Shown here: positions 1 to 12,739 of the stretch, piece by piece
Layout: every line of letters begins with the position of its first letter
Position numbering within the stretch: the stretch's first letter is position 1
Source: Chrysomallon squamiferum
Lineage: Eukaryota > Mollusca > Gastropoda > Neomphalida > Peltospiridae
Direction of reading: 5' to 3'
NCBI GenBank assembly: GCA_012295275.1
Contig: CM022674.1
Span: forward strand, 4,328,110 to 4,355,609
DNA length: 27,500 bases
Position numbers and translations under genes: made by a program
The notes under the pieces: model-generated
What the model saw: only the letters and a program-made list of their open reading frames with translations
The model's database searches: none
Told to the model about the DNA's origin: nothing

Positions 1-32
1 GTTTATGACAAGGAAATAAAGTGTTTTTGAAG

Positions 33-215
33 ATCCCGAAATTGGTTCTCCCGCGGAATGGTCGAAAACACGACAAAAACACGACACAAAAAAAACCACA
101 GGCGTCAAAAATAACGTCGTCACCGGAGGAAGAGACACCGAATATGAGATACGTGACTCAATCGCCAGGCTCCGTGACTGTCGTTGTAAATGTTTCCACC
201 AGTCAAAACGAATGA
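33..215 (+). CDS. Possible last coding exon of a gene entering from the left
   Basis: An open frame runs to a TGA ending at 215, with an in-frame stop at 6-8, so any coding use must begin at a splice acceptor inside the window. The best candidate is the AG at 31-32 after a short T-run; AGs at 11-12 and 20-21 are alternatives. The segment has balanced codon composition and is clearly less AT-rich than the sequence after it. The encoded stretch is basic at first, then rich in Ser/Thr with an EEE patch, and ends NVSTSQNE, which would suit a cytoplasmic or disordered C-terminus. No domain is recognisable. AATAAA-like hexamers occur near 350. It could be a chance open frame. Confidence 0.35.
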   Translation: MPKLVLPRNGRKHDKNTTQKKPQASKITSSPEEETPNMRYVTQSPGSVTVVVNVSTSQNE

Positions 216-634
216 TCGGTTTCCATGGTTATTTCTATCGAGCAGTGTACTTAATTCACATTCCGTTATTAAGACAGAACTACGTAGATTTGATTGTAAC
301 TGTTTAACTGTTTACAAAAAGCCGAAAAAAAAAAAAAAAAAATATATATAGAAATAAAATTACAAGAAAAAAAAGAAAAAAAAATATTACGCAAATCTCT
401 TTGCGTGGTTTTAAACGTAATTAACAAAGAGTATTTTAGAAAATCATAACAAAACCAGTTTTCATGAAAATGCGTACATCGGTTTGTGTATTTACGTGCT
501 GTGTGGTGGATATTAACGAATGGATACGTAAAATAGATTGTAACAGTTTGTGACCTACGTAAAAAGAGTGTATAACCGTATTCCTTGTCTTCAGAACTGT
601 GGTTAACGACTTCTCACGTTTAAAACGTTAAACA
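216..634. other. AT-rich intergenic sequence
   Basis: Unique AT-rich sequence with short A-runs near 327-345 and 366-385. I see no exon, RNA gene or mobile element. If 33-215 is a terminal exon, its 3' UTR would lie here. Confidence 0.5.
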
Positions 635-705
<71 letters not shown>

Positions 706-712
706 AAGAAGA
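635..712. repeat. (AAT)n then (AAG)n trinucleotide repeat
   Basis: An almost pure (AAT)n run to about 676 passes directly into (AAG)n to 712. A single base change in the repeat unit separates the two halves, as is common in compound microsatellites. Confidence 0.95.
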
Positions 713-821
713 ATAACGGATTATATCTTGAACAAAGGATATGGTGAAGAATTGAGTGTTCTTTGACAGAATGTGACTGAGAATAAAGAAAAAAAAAAAA
801 GTTGTACTTCTTGCTGGTAGT

Positions 822-830
822 AAGGTAAGT
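822..830 (+). other. Consensus 5' splice site, possible donor of a GPCR leader exon
   Basis: AAG|GTAAGT with the cut after 824 matches the ideal donor consensus. No coding exon ends here. It could close a non-coding leader exon that splices to the acceptor at 7165 before the GPCR, an intron of about 6.3 kb. Nothing but the match supports this, and a chance match is quite possible. Confidence 0.2.
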
Positions 831-882
831 TTTTGTTTAATATAATGAGCCTGTTATTGTTATTCATTACATTTGTTTGTTA

Positions 883-960
883 ATAACAATAATAATAACA
901 ATCATAATAAAAATAATAGTAATAATAATAATAATAATGATGATGATGATAATAATAATA
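883..960. repeat. Imperfect (AAT)n/(GAT)n repeat
   Basis: Runs of AAT and GAT triplets with scattered substitutions. The downstream stretch to about 1130 has degenerate CATC, TCTG and TATG units. Long open frames over it are repeat artefacts. Confidence 0.85.
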
Positions 961-1286
961 CATATGCGATTATCTATGTATATTATTATTTACGTAGGTC
1001 TTTATCTATCCATCCATCCATACTGTTTGTCTGACTGTCTATCTGTATGGTTGTTTGTCTGTCTATGCGTACACACACCCAGTATGTGTATCCTTGTGTA
1101 TGTGTGCATGTATGCATGCATGAATATGTGCACATTGCAGAATGATGACAGAGTAACGTAATTAAAGAACCATTTGATTTCGCACAAAATATCTTTACAT
1201 AATAAAAACAAGATTTATTTATTTATTATTCATTTGAGTATTACTGTCCTTGTTATGCTTCTGTGTACTATTTGTTGGTGATTTGT

Positions 1287-1339
1287 ATTCTATTTATTTA
1301 TTTATTTATTTATTTATATGTCTATTTATTTATTTATTC

Positions 1340-1392
<53 letters not shown>

Positions 1393-1399
1393 TTTCTAT

Positions 1400-1444
<45 letters not shown>

Positions 1445-1535
1445 TTTACTTATTTATTTATTTATTTATTTGTATATTTATTTAATTTTTTTGTCTATTT
1501 ATTTATTTATTTATATATTAATTTATTTATTTTTT

Positions 1536-1577
<42 letters not shown>
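1287..1577. repeat. (TTTA)n tetranucleotide array ending in poly(A)
   Basis: About 230 bp of TTTA units with occasional substitutions, followed by a run of more than 30 A from 1540. The array has no stop codon in two frames, which explains the long Leu/Tyr/Ile frames seen there. Confidence 0.95.
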
Positions 1578-1579
<2 letters not shown>

Positions 1580-2000
1580 ATAATCCGTGTATGCATGCAG
1601 AATTCAAATTGAACTGGATCTAACTTTTATTATTTTTCTATTCCTTCTATAATTTATTTCCACTCGGTTTTTAATTCGCTATCTTCTAAAACAAGGCATT
1701 TGTATCAATTCTGAAAACTTCCCAAACCATTAACCTTGAATACAACCGATCCGTTGTTGAAATAAAACGGAAGGCAATCCGCAAATTCGTGATTTCTCTT
1801 CGCATATTACTTTACTCTCTGTTGAATATCCTTGCAAACTGTCCTCTGGCACGCAGATCTTCACTTTAGGTAAAAGAATGAGAAGAAGAAGAAGAAGAAG
1901 AAACAAACAGAGGTAGAATTGATCTACGGGCAAAGATTCAATGGGTTTCCAAACACGCATGTCTAAGCAAAGGAATATCTCATGAAAGGTCTGAAACGGT
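1578..2000. other. Unique AT-rich intergenic sequence
   Basis: No exon or RNA gene recognised. A short (GAA)n run lies at about 1880-1901. Confidence 0.5.
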
Positions 2001-2007
2001 TTTTAAT

Positions 2008-2100
2008 GTATTTATGTATGTATGTATGTATGTATGTATGTATGTGTATGTGTGTGTGTATGTATGTATGTATGTATGTATGTATGTATGTATGTATGTA

Positions 2101-2131
<31 letters not shown>

Positions 2132-2158
2132 ATGTATGTATGTATGTATGTATGTATG
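2008..2158. repeat. (TATG)n array with (GT)n interruptions
   Basis: TATG units broken at two places by short GT runs. It is followed by GAT and ACT triplet runs at about 2200-2285. Confidence 0.95.
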
Positions 2159-2372
2159 AATGAAACAGAATTTTGAGTATCTGTATCGTTATGTTGAAAA
2201 CGATGATGATGATAATAATGATGATGGTATGGTGATGGTGATGGTAATACTACTACTACTACTACTATTATAATAATAGTACTACACAATAGCAATAAAA
2301 AACAAGAAAAATTAAAATTAAAATTAAAACTGAAATTAAATAAAAATACATTTTTAATAAATAAATAAATGT

Positions 2373-2392
2373 ATAAAAAAAATAAAAAAAAA

Positions 2393-2423
<31 letters not shown>

Positions 2424-2458
2424 AATAAATAATTAAATAAATAAAATAAATAAACAAA

Positions 2459-2493
<35 letters not shown>

Positions 2494-2496
2494 ATA
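2373..2496. repeat. (AAAT)n array
   Basis: AAAT units in the opposite sense to the TTTA array at 1287-1520, so the two arrays are complementary to each other about 0.9 kb apart. Confidence 0.93.
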
Positions 2497-2520
2497 CGGA
2501 AATAAGTACAGATTCCACAT

Positions 2521-2825
2521 ACTATAACATTAATGAACTGTTCTTTAATTGGTCTGAAAAAACAAAAACAATCAAAATAAAAGAAATCAGATGTCCCTTT
2601 CACTTTGTAAGCATGCTAGGAACCGCCTTCATGCCAGTGTAAACGAATAAAACGGAATCTTTCAAAGCAAAAAGGTTGAAGCACAAGTTTAATACATAAA
2701 GACTCGGACACCGGAAATCGGTTTTAATATCTCGCCGGTTGTGACGTCATACGCTGGCTCTGTGTCAGCGCCTGAGAGATTGATGATTTTGAATCACGCC
2801 AACGTGAATTTTAATCATTAAAGTT
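2521..2825. other. Unique intergenic stretch with one full CRE palindrome
   Basis: No gene is visible. TGACGTCA, the ATF/CREB consensus, is present at 2742-2749. Whether it acts as an enhancer element cannot be told from sequence. Confidence 0.5.
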
Positions 2826-2864
2826 TCAAAAAAAAAAAAAAAAAAAGAAGAAAAAAAAAAAAGG

Positions 2865-2913
<49 letters not shown>
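2826..2913. repeat. Long poly(A) tract with few interruptions
   Basis: Nearly 90 bp of A with isolated G. No retrotransposon-like sequence is recognisable immediately 5' of it, so a retroposon tail is not supported. Confidence 0.9.
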
Positions 2914-2915
<2 letters not shown>

Positions 2916-3009
2916 GAAGGAAACAAAATTATAAAATAATATGATAGAAAAAAGGGCTTTATTTTTCGTTCTTAGTTGTTGTTTTTTTTAAATTAAATTC
3001 TTTTTTAAT

Positions 3010-3072
3010 TATATCTATATCTAAAACTGTATCTATATCTGTATCTAACTATCTATCTATATATCTATCTAC

Positions 3073-3106
<34 letters not shown>

Positions 3107-3200
3107 TTCTATCTATCTATCTGTCTGTCTATCTATCTGTCTATCTATTTATCTATCTATCTATATTTCTTTATTATTATTTTTATTTATTTATTTTATT
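3010..3200. repeat. (TCTA)n/(TCTG)n tetranucleotide array
   Basis: Interspersed TCTA and TCTG units, decaying at both ends into T-rich sequence. Confidence 0.92.
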
Positions 3201-4645
<1,445 letters not shown>

Positions 4646-4649
4646 CTAG

Positions 4650-4885
4650 ATGCTGCTGCTGATGATGATGATAATGAAGATAATAATAACAACAACAACA
4701 ACAACAACAATAACTATAGTAATAATAATAATACTTGTGATGATAATGATGACGGTAAATAACAACAGTAACAACAACAATAACGACGACGACTGTAAGA
4801 ATAACATTAATTCTTTGTCATCGAAATCGTTATTACTGCAATTGTTGAGTTGTTTTTGTTGTTGTTGCTGCTGTTGTTGTTGTTT
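4650..4885. repeat. Cluster of GAT, AAT, AAC and TTG trinucleotide repeats
   Basis: Several short triplet runs that grade into one another. AAC units (4688-4712, 4761-4787) and TTG units (4853-4882) are complementary and could fold together. Confidence 0.85.
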
Positions 4886-4989
4886 CAGTAGTAGAAACAA
4901 AAAGAAATTGTAGTATTAACAGTATTTCTGCAAAACATTACATGGTAACACAAGTTATCGTTGTGAATTTAGTACCGTGAGAATACTTA

Positions 4990-5425
4990 TATCTCTATAT
5001 CTCTATAAATATATCTTTCTATCTATTTATTTATCTGTCTCTCTATCTGTATGTCTGTCTGTCTGTCTGTCTATCTATCCATCCATCCATCCATCCATCC
5101 ATCCATCCATCCATCAATCCATCTATCTATCTCTCTATCTATCTATCTGTCTATCTATCTATCTATCTGTCTGTCTGTCTGTCTTTTTGTCTGTCTGTCT
5201 GTCTCTCTGTCTGTGATCGTCTATCTATTTGTCTATCTTTCAATTTATCTATCAATATCTATCAAACTATATTTCTATCTATCTATCAATCTATCTATCT
5301 ATCTATATCAATCTATCTGTCTGGCTGTCTGTCTGTGTCTATCTGTCTTTCTATCTATCCGTTTATCTTTTTGTATCTGTCTATCTGTCTGTCTATCTAT
5401 CTATTTATCTATCTATCGATATATT
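4990..5425. repeat. Compound TCTA/TCTG/CATC tetranucleotide array
   Basis: About 430 bp made of alternating blocks of TCTA, TCTG and CATC units with ATCAAT interruptions. It is open in several frames but gives only repeated Ser/Leu/Ile/Tyr motifs. Confidence 0.93.
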
Positions 5426-5856
5426 TGGTGATGATGATGAATATAATAACAGTAGTAATATTTTGACGATAGATTATTACATTTTAATGTTAAGCAGAGT
5501 ATATTAGTTAATAAAACAATGATGCTGACACAAATGTCTCGGAATAGCACATCTAAATTACAATAACAATTATTCTAATGACTTGTGTATACACATTTAC
5601 ACATACTGATGCACACAGACACGTACACTCAGAAACATACATACATTCATAAACACAAATATACACACTTATATATACACAATCATGCGCAACTGCATAC
5701 ACATACACAAATATAAGACTGAACAATATAAATAATAATAATAATAATAACAACAACAAAAACAACAACAACAACAACAACAACATTAATAACAATACAT
5801 TTTCATTCCGATGAAATTTCTTTTCTTTTCTTTCCTTTTTAAAGATATATATATAT

Positions 5857-5887
<31 letters not shown>

Positions 5888-6440
5888 ACAACTTTTAACT
5901 GTCATAATCATAATTCCTTTATTTTCGTCATTGTTTACGTTAGAATTTAACTCCAGCAAACCTGACTATAATTATATTTTGCTTTTTGGAAACGAAGAAT
6001 TCTGTTTTAAAAAATAACAAAACGATCAGGTCAGTTCAGAATATTTCGCTGTTAAGCACTCGCACCAATTTACACTAAACCAGTGCAGTTACTAGTAGCA
6101 GACAGCAGCAACATTTTATTAATCGTTTTTTATTTATTTGCTTTTCAAATTCATTCGGCGTCGTTTAATCGATGAATGTTCGTCATTCTAATGATCCATT
6201 ATTGAGGAAACATCCGCCATTTGCTCAGTGGTGGCGTACTTGAAGCGTATATTACGACAAAACTAATTAAGGTGTCGTATATACACATCGTTAGAATAAT
6301 TGTTATTGGTACGTTAGTCGCGCTATTAACAGACATAAAAAAGTTATATTTGTTTTTGTACCGGTTCCATTTTTAGATTAGTTTTTGCATAATGAAAATC
6401 GATTAAAATAAAATAGTTAGTTTTGTGTATGTTGTTTTGT
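5426..6440. other. AT-rich intergenic sequence with AAT/AAC and (AT)n repeats
   Basis: Degenerate CA-rich sequence lies at 5585-5715, AAT then AAC triplets at 5730-5786 and (AT)n at 5846-5887. Positions 5891-6440 are unique and hold no feature I can name. Confidence 0.6.
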
Positions 6441-6656
6441 TTATTTTTTTTTTTTTTTTTTTTTTTTGTTTGGGGTTTTTTTTTTTTTTTTTTTTTTTTC
6501 AACAGTATTTTTTATTGATTATAATTATTATTGGGTTTTTTTTTTTTTTTACATTTTGCAGTAAATTCTCTGCTTAATTTCTCAAAGAAAAATAAATAAA
6601 AAAAAAAAAAAAAATAAAATAAAATAAAAAAAAAAAAATAAATAAAAATAAATTTA

Positions 6657-6711
<55 letters not shown>

Positions 6712-6720
6712 AAACAACAA
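6441..6720. repeat. Poly(T) tracts followed by (AAAT)n
   Basis: Three T-runs between 6441 and 6551 are followed by A-rich sequence and a clean AAAT array at about 6655-6713. Confidence 0.9.
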
Positions 6721-6865
6721 AAAAATAAAAATACCTGACTGTTGCAGTGACATTGGCGATAATGCCGGTTCAGGAATTCAATTTGCCTGTTTGAAAGAAA
6801 GAACAGAAATACATCAATTTATTATAATTTTTTTCTTGTTTTCCATTATTGTTGTTATTGTCTTT

Positions 6866-7095
6866 CATCTTCTTCTTCTTCTTCTTCTTCTTATTATTAT
6901 TATTATTAGTAGTAGTATTAGTATTATTATTATTATTAGTAGTAGTATAATAGTAGTAGTAGTAGTAGTGGTAGTAGTAGTAATAGTAGTTGTTGTCCTT
7001 GTTGTTGTTGTGGCAGTGCTAGTGGTTATATTCTTAGGTGGATTTTATTGTTTTTTCTATTTTTGATCTTCCTGGTTTTTCACTTCTTCTTCTTC

Positions 7096-7160
<65 letters not shown>
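6866..7160. repeat. Trinucleotide array: CTT, ATT, AGT and GTT units
   Basis: CTT, ATT and AGT blocks run from 6866 to about 7020, and a clean ATT array lies at 7098-7160. The ATT array directly precedes the splice acceptor at 7164-7165 and supplies its T-rich tract. Confidence 0.92.
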
Positions 7161-7165
7161 TTCAG
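7159..7165 (+). promoter_or_regulatory. 3' splice acceptor before the GPCR coding exon
   Basis: A T-rich tract followed by TTTTCAG, with the cut after 7165. It would place about 113 nt of 5' UTR in the coding exon and imply at least one upstream non-coding exon, which I cannot locate with confidence. Confidence 0.5.
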
Positions 7166-7183
7166 ATTCAAACCTCGAAATAT

Positions 7184-7201
7184 ATGAAGATGGACAAATA
7201 A
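7184..7201 (+). other. Five-codon upstream ORF in the GPCR leader
   Basis: ATG AAG ATG GAC AAA TAA lies between the acceptor and the GPCR start codon and ends 77 nt before it. If this leader is used, ribosomes would meet it first, and it could lower receptor translation. This is inference; short uORFs are common by chance. Confidence 0.35.
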
Positions 7202-7278
7202 AAAAAGAAAAAAGAAAAAAAGAAAGCTGGTTTATCAAAATAAGTTTAATCAATTAAGTGAAAGCTTGTTTCGTTGCC

Positions 7279-8436
7279 ATGGATACTAACTCAACTAGTG
7301 TTAATTTCTCCGAATCTGTTATCGAAGAAAGGACGAGCCTGATAAATATGATAGTTCCACCCATTTTAATTGTCATCGGCAACGTGTTCAACGTACTAGC
7401 CATTCTGATCATGCGCAGTCGCTATTTCCGCACCTTATCCACTTCCGTTTTCATGACAGCCTGCGCAGTTAACGACGCAACGAGTCTGCTGGTATCTCTG
7501 TCGTCTCATTGGCTGTCGGTGAACTTCCCCCAGGCTCTCATTCGAACGGAATACTCGCACTACATGTGCAAGTTCTTCAACTTTTACGGCTGGGGCAATT
7601 GCGATTTCAGTATTATCGTCACCATGGCAATGACGGCGGACCGCGCCTTCGCCATCATGTACCCGCTGAAAGCGTCGTCTGCCGACACGAGAAAGCGCGC
7701 GAAAATTGTTCTAGTGATAATTTCGTTCGTGGTGATTAGCAAAGAATTCCACTTCTGCTTCTCGTCCGACATGGTGGAAGCGGGCAGGAAGGACCGAATG
7801 TGCGACGTGTTTCCTCCGACCCAGACGTACTTCTTCTTCTACAAGGAGGTCTGGCCGTGGATACACATCAGCTTCCTCACCGTCTGCTTCGTCATCATCA
7901 TCGCCAGCAACTGCGTCATCATCCGCAGCATTCGCAAGTCCAGCAGCAGCAGCCGGTCGCTGAAAGGGTCGTTCATCTCGAAGAGTCGGCGAGCGACGGA
8001 GTTCCCGCAGAAGTTCTCGTCGAGGTCGAATACGAAATGGCGGCAGACGGCGATGATGCTGCTCACGGAATCCTTCACGCTGTTGCTGCTGACGTATCCG
8101 TTCTCCGTGCACCTGGCCGTGACTCTGAAGATGCCTCGGAGCGAAGCCGACAGGCATGACGAAGCTCTGAACACGTTCGTGTTCTCCATCGTTTTCTATC
8201 TCTTGTACTCGAACAAATGCGTCAATTTTTGCCTCTACTTCTCGACCGGGTCGCGGTTTCGACAGGCATTGTGGGAAGTCCTGAAATGCAACCGGACTCT
8301 GAAGCCTTTCCACACGAACTACTCTGTGCCGTCTAGACTTGCTAATGTCAGTTCTGAAGGGGATATATGTAATTCTTCAAGTTCCCACACGGCTGATGAT
8401 GATCAAAGGAATGATGAAAACTCATCTTACGTTTAA
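7279..8436 (+). CDS. Rhodopsin-like (class A) GPCR, probable neuropeptide or chemosensory receptor
   Basis: This is a 385-residue seven-helix receptor in one coding exon. The ATG at 7279 has a strong context (GCCATGG) and an in-frame TAA lies 24 nt upstream. The extracellular N-terminus has glycosylation sites at N4 and N9. Helices lie at about 23-45, 54-76, 98-125, 141-163, 191-217, 256-281 and 298-322. Family landmarks are N35 in TM1, D66 in TM2, C97 and C175 for the conserved disulphide, D121-R122 at the end of TM3, P274 in TM6, and N316-F-C-L-Y320 for NPxxY. Departures are A123 instead of the DRY tyrosine, no tryptophan in TM4, and F317 in place of the NPxxY proline. The IN/VNFxLY form of TM7 followed by TGSRFR is typical of peptide receptors of the FMRFamide and TRH type in invertebrates. 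The third loop is Ser-rich and basic (220-253). The C-terminus ends S-Y-V, which fits a class I PDZ ligand. The ligand is unknown. The exon is GC- and CpG-rich against an AT-rich background. Confidence 0.93.
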   Translation: MDTNSTSVNFSESVIEERTSLINMIVPPILIVIGNVFNVLAILIMRSRYFRTLSTSVFMTACAVNDATSLLVSLSSHWLSVNFPQALIRTEYSHYMCKFFNFYGWGNCDFSIIVTMAMTADRAFAIMYPLKASSADTRKRAKIVLVIISFVVISKEFHFCFSSDMVEAGRKDRMCDVFPPTQTYFFFYKEVWPWIHISFLTVCFVIIIASNCVIIRSIRKSSSSSRSLKGSFISKSRRATEFPQKFSSRSNTKWRQTAMMLLTESFTLLLLTYPFSVHLAVTLKMPRSEADRHDEALNTFVFSIVFYLLYSNKCVNFCLYFSTGSRFRQALWEVLKCNRTLKPFHTNYSVPSRLANVSSEGDICNSSSSHTADDDQRNDENSSYV

Positions 8437-8540
8437 AATGACCAAAGCAAGTCTATGTCGATTTTATTTTCCTTTTTATTTTTCTTTCTGTGGGTTTTGT
8501 TCATCTTTGTACATTCTTCTTTTTATTATTTTTTTTTTCA

Positions 8541-8574
<34 letters not shown>

Positions 8575-8640
8575 GTTATTATCATTGTTTCTTTTTTTCA
8601 TTTTAATTTGAATTTCAAGATAAATTTAACAACCGTTAAA

Positions 8641-8696
<56 letters not shown>

Positions 8697-8900
8697 ATAA
8701 TAATAATAAATATATTTTGTAGAAATGAGAAGCAGTTTGTGACGTCATAATGTAATATTATTTCTAATACTTCCTTCACTCTTCATTGTTTTAAATTTTT
8801 CTTTTTCAGAAAAACACAATAAAACGTATATAATGATTTCACTTTCGGTTCTTATGAGTTTTGTGTTTTTCAGATAGAAAATGAGAAAGGGAGATATGAG
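8437..8900 (+). other. Probable GPCR 3' UTR and flank
   Basis: T-rich sequence with (ATT)n at 8540-8575, (CTA)n at 8640-8696 and AATAAA hexamers at about 8705 and 8818-8823 that could direct polyadenylation. A full CRE palindrome TGACGTCA lies at 8740-8747. Confidence 0.45.
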
Positions 8901-8934
8901 AAAAATAAAACAATAAAAAAATAGAAAAATAATG

Positions 8935-9295
8935 AGTAAGAGACAGAGAGACACAAAAAGAAAGACAGAGAGAAATAGATAGATAGATACAAAGAGAAAG
9001 ACAGAGAAAAATATATAGATATATACAGAGAGAAAGACAGACAAGAAAGAATGAATCTGTTATAAAGACAAACTGATAGATATATAGGCCCAGATAGATG
9101 AATTTAAAAAACGTATATGTGTGTGTCTTTGTGTGTATGTGTGTGTGTTTTGTGTGTGTGTGTACGCATGTATATACGTGTGTGTGTGTGTCGAGATTTT
9201 AATTCTTAAAATGTCCCTCTCTCTCTTTATCTCTGAACGTGCGTGTGTATGAGTATACTTATTTATTTATTTAGTTTACGGGGGTGTATCTCTTC

Positions 9296-9327
<32 letters not shown>

Positions 9328-9360
9328 CTTCTTCTGATGATGATGATGATGATGATGATA
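8935..9360. repeat. Degenerate GACAGA/GATA, (GT)n, (CTT)n and (GAT)n repeats
   Basis: Imperfect purine-rich units occupy 8935-9100, GT-rich sequence 9115-9192, a clean CTT run 9291-9334 and a GAT run 9335-9359. Confidence 0.85.
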
Positions 9361-10400
9361 ACAAAAATAATAATTCGGTTACTGAAGTTTCAGGGACTGT
9401 CGTTAATAAATTTTCTGCGTGAACAATCCTTTAATCCAAATCTTTGGAGAAATTAGGAGTGGATTTCAGCTTTCCTTTCGTTTCAGGAAAATGTGATAAA
9501 ATAACAGAAACTAAACACATAACAACGCTTATACCGATTTTGCAACAACAACCGATAAAAACAATAACAGATATTTTCGAGATTTTTTATTATAAAATTC
9601 TACATCGTGTGAAACTGCTGTATCTAAAGCTGTTAGAATCTAGAAGTTTCTAAGCTACGAATTGTTATAAACATGTTATTGCTAAGTGTCCAAAATTAAT
9701 AGCTTGACAGTTATATTTAAATTAATATTTACAGAGAAAGAGAGAGAAAACAAAAAATCTGTTGTTGAACAAACTGTCAGACGTTATAAAAATAATTTTA
9801 TTTTATACTTTTGTGTAACTTCACCTAATGATTAGAAAATGTTTTACTTCTCTTTTTTGTTAGAAGACATTTTATACAAATAGACAGGAGAAAACATACC
9901 AAATAAAGGTGAAGATCTTTACAGATTTGTAAAGATATTTTCTTATCACATTTGAAAATGGCGAAACAATTCGGTTCACGAAGCCAGTTTTCAAATTCGT
10001 AAACAATTACCAACTGTATTCAGTCCAGGAACATCAAATAACGGAAAATAAAAAGAATAATTTTTTTTTTTTTTAAAAATGAAATTTATATACGTGTAAC
10101 TTTTACTGTTTATGATTCAACAATGCTAATCTAGATCCACTCCAAAAAATAAATTTTCAAACATTTCTGGAAAACACTGCACTAGATACTTTTTTCTGCA
10201 TCACATTGAATATCCTCATCATGTTTGAAAAAAAAAATATATATAATATTAGTCTGGCCGCCGAAAATGTTGTAATTTGGATAAATTCAAAATGGAAGCG
10301 AGCAGAATCTCTGATGACCATTATCTCCTAAACACTCCAATCCTTGACCATCATAGATATCTTTAAAGTGACATCAAAGAACAAAAATAGACCACTATTT
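9361..10400. other. AT-rich intergenic sequence with a copy of an array-flanking segment
   Basis: No convincing gene is seen. Positions 9865-9965 match 18914-19014 in the same orientation at roughly three bases in four, so this is one member of a repeat found on both sides of the secreted-protein array. Short open frames at 9444-9653 (+) and 9825-10013 (-) have no supporting feature. Confidence 0.5.
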
Positions 10401-10650
10401 TTAATACATAGTTTATTTTTTTCAGACTGTATGCTTTCAAGAATATGTGGATTATCTTCATACTACATACTATTTATTTTGATACAGGTTAAATGGTAGA
10501 CAAAACTCTTTTCTGAGTATTTCTGTTATCTTTCTAATAAATAATATTTATTTTATACAGTTTATTTCGTAGACAGTACTGTTTTCTGGGAATTTGTGCT
10601 ATCTTTATAATAAATACAGTTTACTGGATACAAGGAAATGTTTCATATTG
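10400..10650. repeat. Degenerate tandem units related to the array spacers
   Basis: About 95-bp units with shared words such as CAGTTTATTTCGTAGACA and AATAAATACAGTTTACTGG occur two to three times here. The same words recur in the array spacers near 12070-12170, 14700-14720 and 15020-15115. This appears to be a decayed outlier of the spacer sequence. Confidence 0.55.
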
Positions 10651-11039
10651 GAAGCAATGTTTAGTAAAAACTAAAGCAGTTTTCTACTCGAAATAACAGG
10701 ATAAAAAAATTGTAATTCTCAACTGGGCTCTAACAAAATCAGTGATTTATTTTGTGTAAAATCCCATGACAGTTGTACATTCTGTGCCCAGAAGAGAATT
10801 TGTACACAAATGTGATCATCGAATGTTGTTTCTCAAAAACTGAAACGCATTTTTCTGTTTAGAAGATAACCACCAAGATAAAAAGGAAGAAAGAGACAGA
10901 GGAAAGACACACACACACACACGCACACACACAGAGAAAAAACAAAAATAATAAAAACAAACAAATTGAGACAGACAGTGAGATACATAAATATACAGAT
11001 ACAGAGAAAGAACAAGATATAGATGTATAAAGATTGATA

Positions 11040-11170
<131 letters not shown>

Positions 11171-11261
11171 ATAGAGTAAGTGATTAGCACTTTTTGTTGC
11201 TTATACCGTTTGAAAAAAAAATACTCGAAACAAAAGAGGTAACCCCACACCCCAAAACCCA

Positions 11262-11600
11262 GTCTCCACGCTTGCTGACCACCACGTTGATGCTGAGGGT
11301 GGCTGTGTCGATGATGTTGTTGATTATGTCCACGGCAGTCTTTGCAGAACAAAAACTGTGCATGAGTGTAACCGTCAAATGCTGTTTGTGAAAGACCGAT
11401 GCAGATTTGTCTTTTTGTGGAATGTCATTATCACTGCCACGTTCTATAACCGAGCCATCTGCTGCGAGAAAGACTATGTCGGTTGCCATGACAACCTACC
11501 AAGGTTCTCTGGGATGGAATCTTCTCAAGGCTGTGGCAGAAGGTCATCGGTAAATAGCTTCTTACTTTGCCATTAGTTTCATTACATAGTTTATTTCTCA
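11262..11600 (-). pseudogene. Copy A: broken exon 2 of the secreted His-rich protein
   Basis: The sequence aligns with exon 2 of gene B but is disrupted in several ways. It has an in-frame TAG just before the ATG at 11489 and a deletion of about 10 nt between the codons for the two cysteines that shifts the frame. The 3' end (the WLHKNGLPQDF to stop region) has been lost. A (CT)n tract stands where the intron and signal-peptide exon should be. The His-rich stretch is still readable in a shifted frame. Confidence 0.75.
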
Positions 11601-11609
11601 GTCAATACG

Positions 11610-12580
<971 letters not shown>

Positions 12581-12739
12581 CATCACGTAACTAGGAATTT
12601 TTTGTCTGAACTTTTTGAAAGAAATGTCTCTTCACCGAATTGTCTTTTTTCTTTTTGTAGGTTTTAGAGCTAGAGTTAAATCTGAATAAAGAGGTAAAAA
12701 AAAAAAAAAAAAGAAAGAAAAAATCGTATATAAAAGTTT

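Noticed and set aside
1250-1541. Leu/Ile/Tyr-rich open frames over the TTTA array (also 1963-2520 on the minus strand)
   Set aside because: They look like membrane proteins but are pure repeat translation, present in two frames at once.
2826-2913. Poly(A) tract as the tail of a processed pseudogene or LINE
   Set aside because: The 300 bp before it show no coding or retrotransposon-like sequence, and A-runs are frequent throughout the window.
7711-8313. 200-residue open frame on the minus strand inside the GPCR
   Set aside because: An antisense shadow caused by the GC-rich codon use of the GPCR; it is Arg/Glu-rich, with no domain and no flanking signals.
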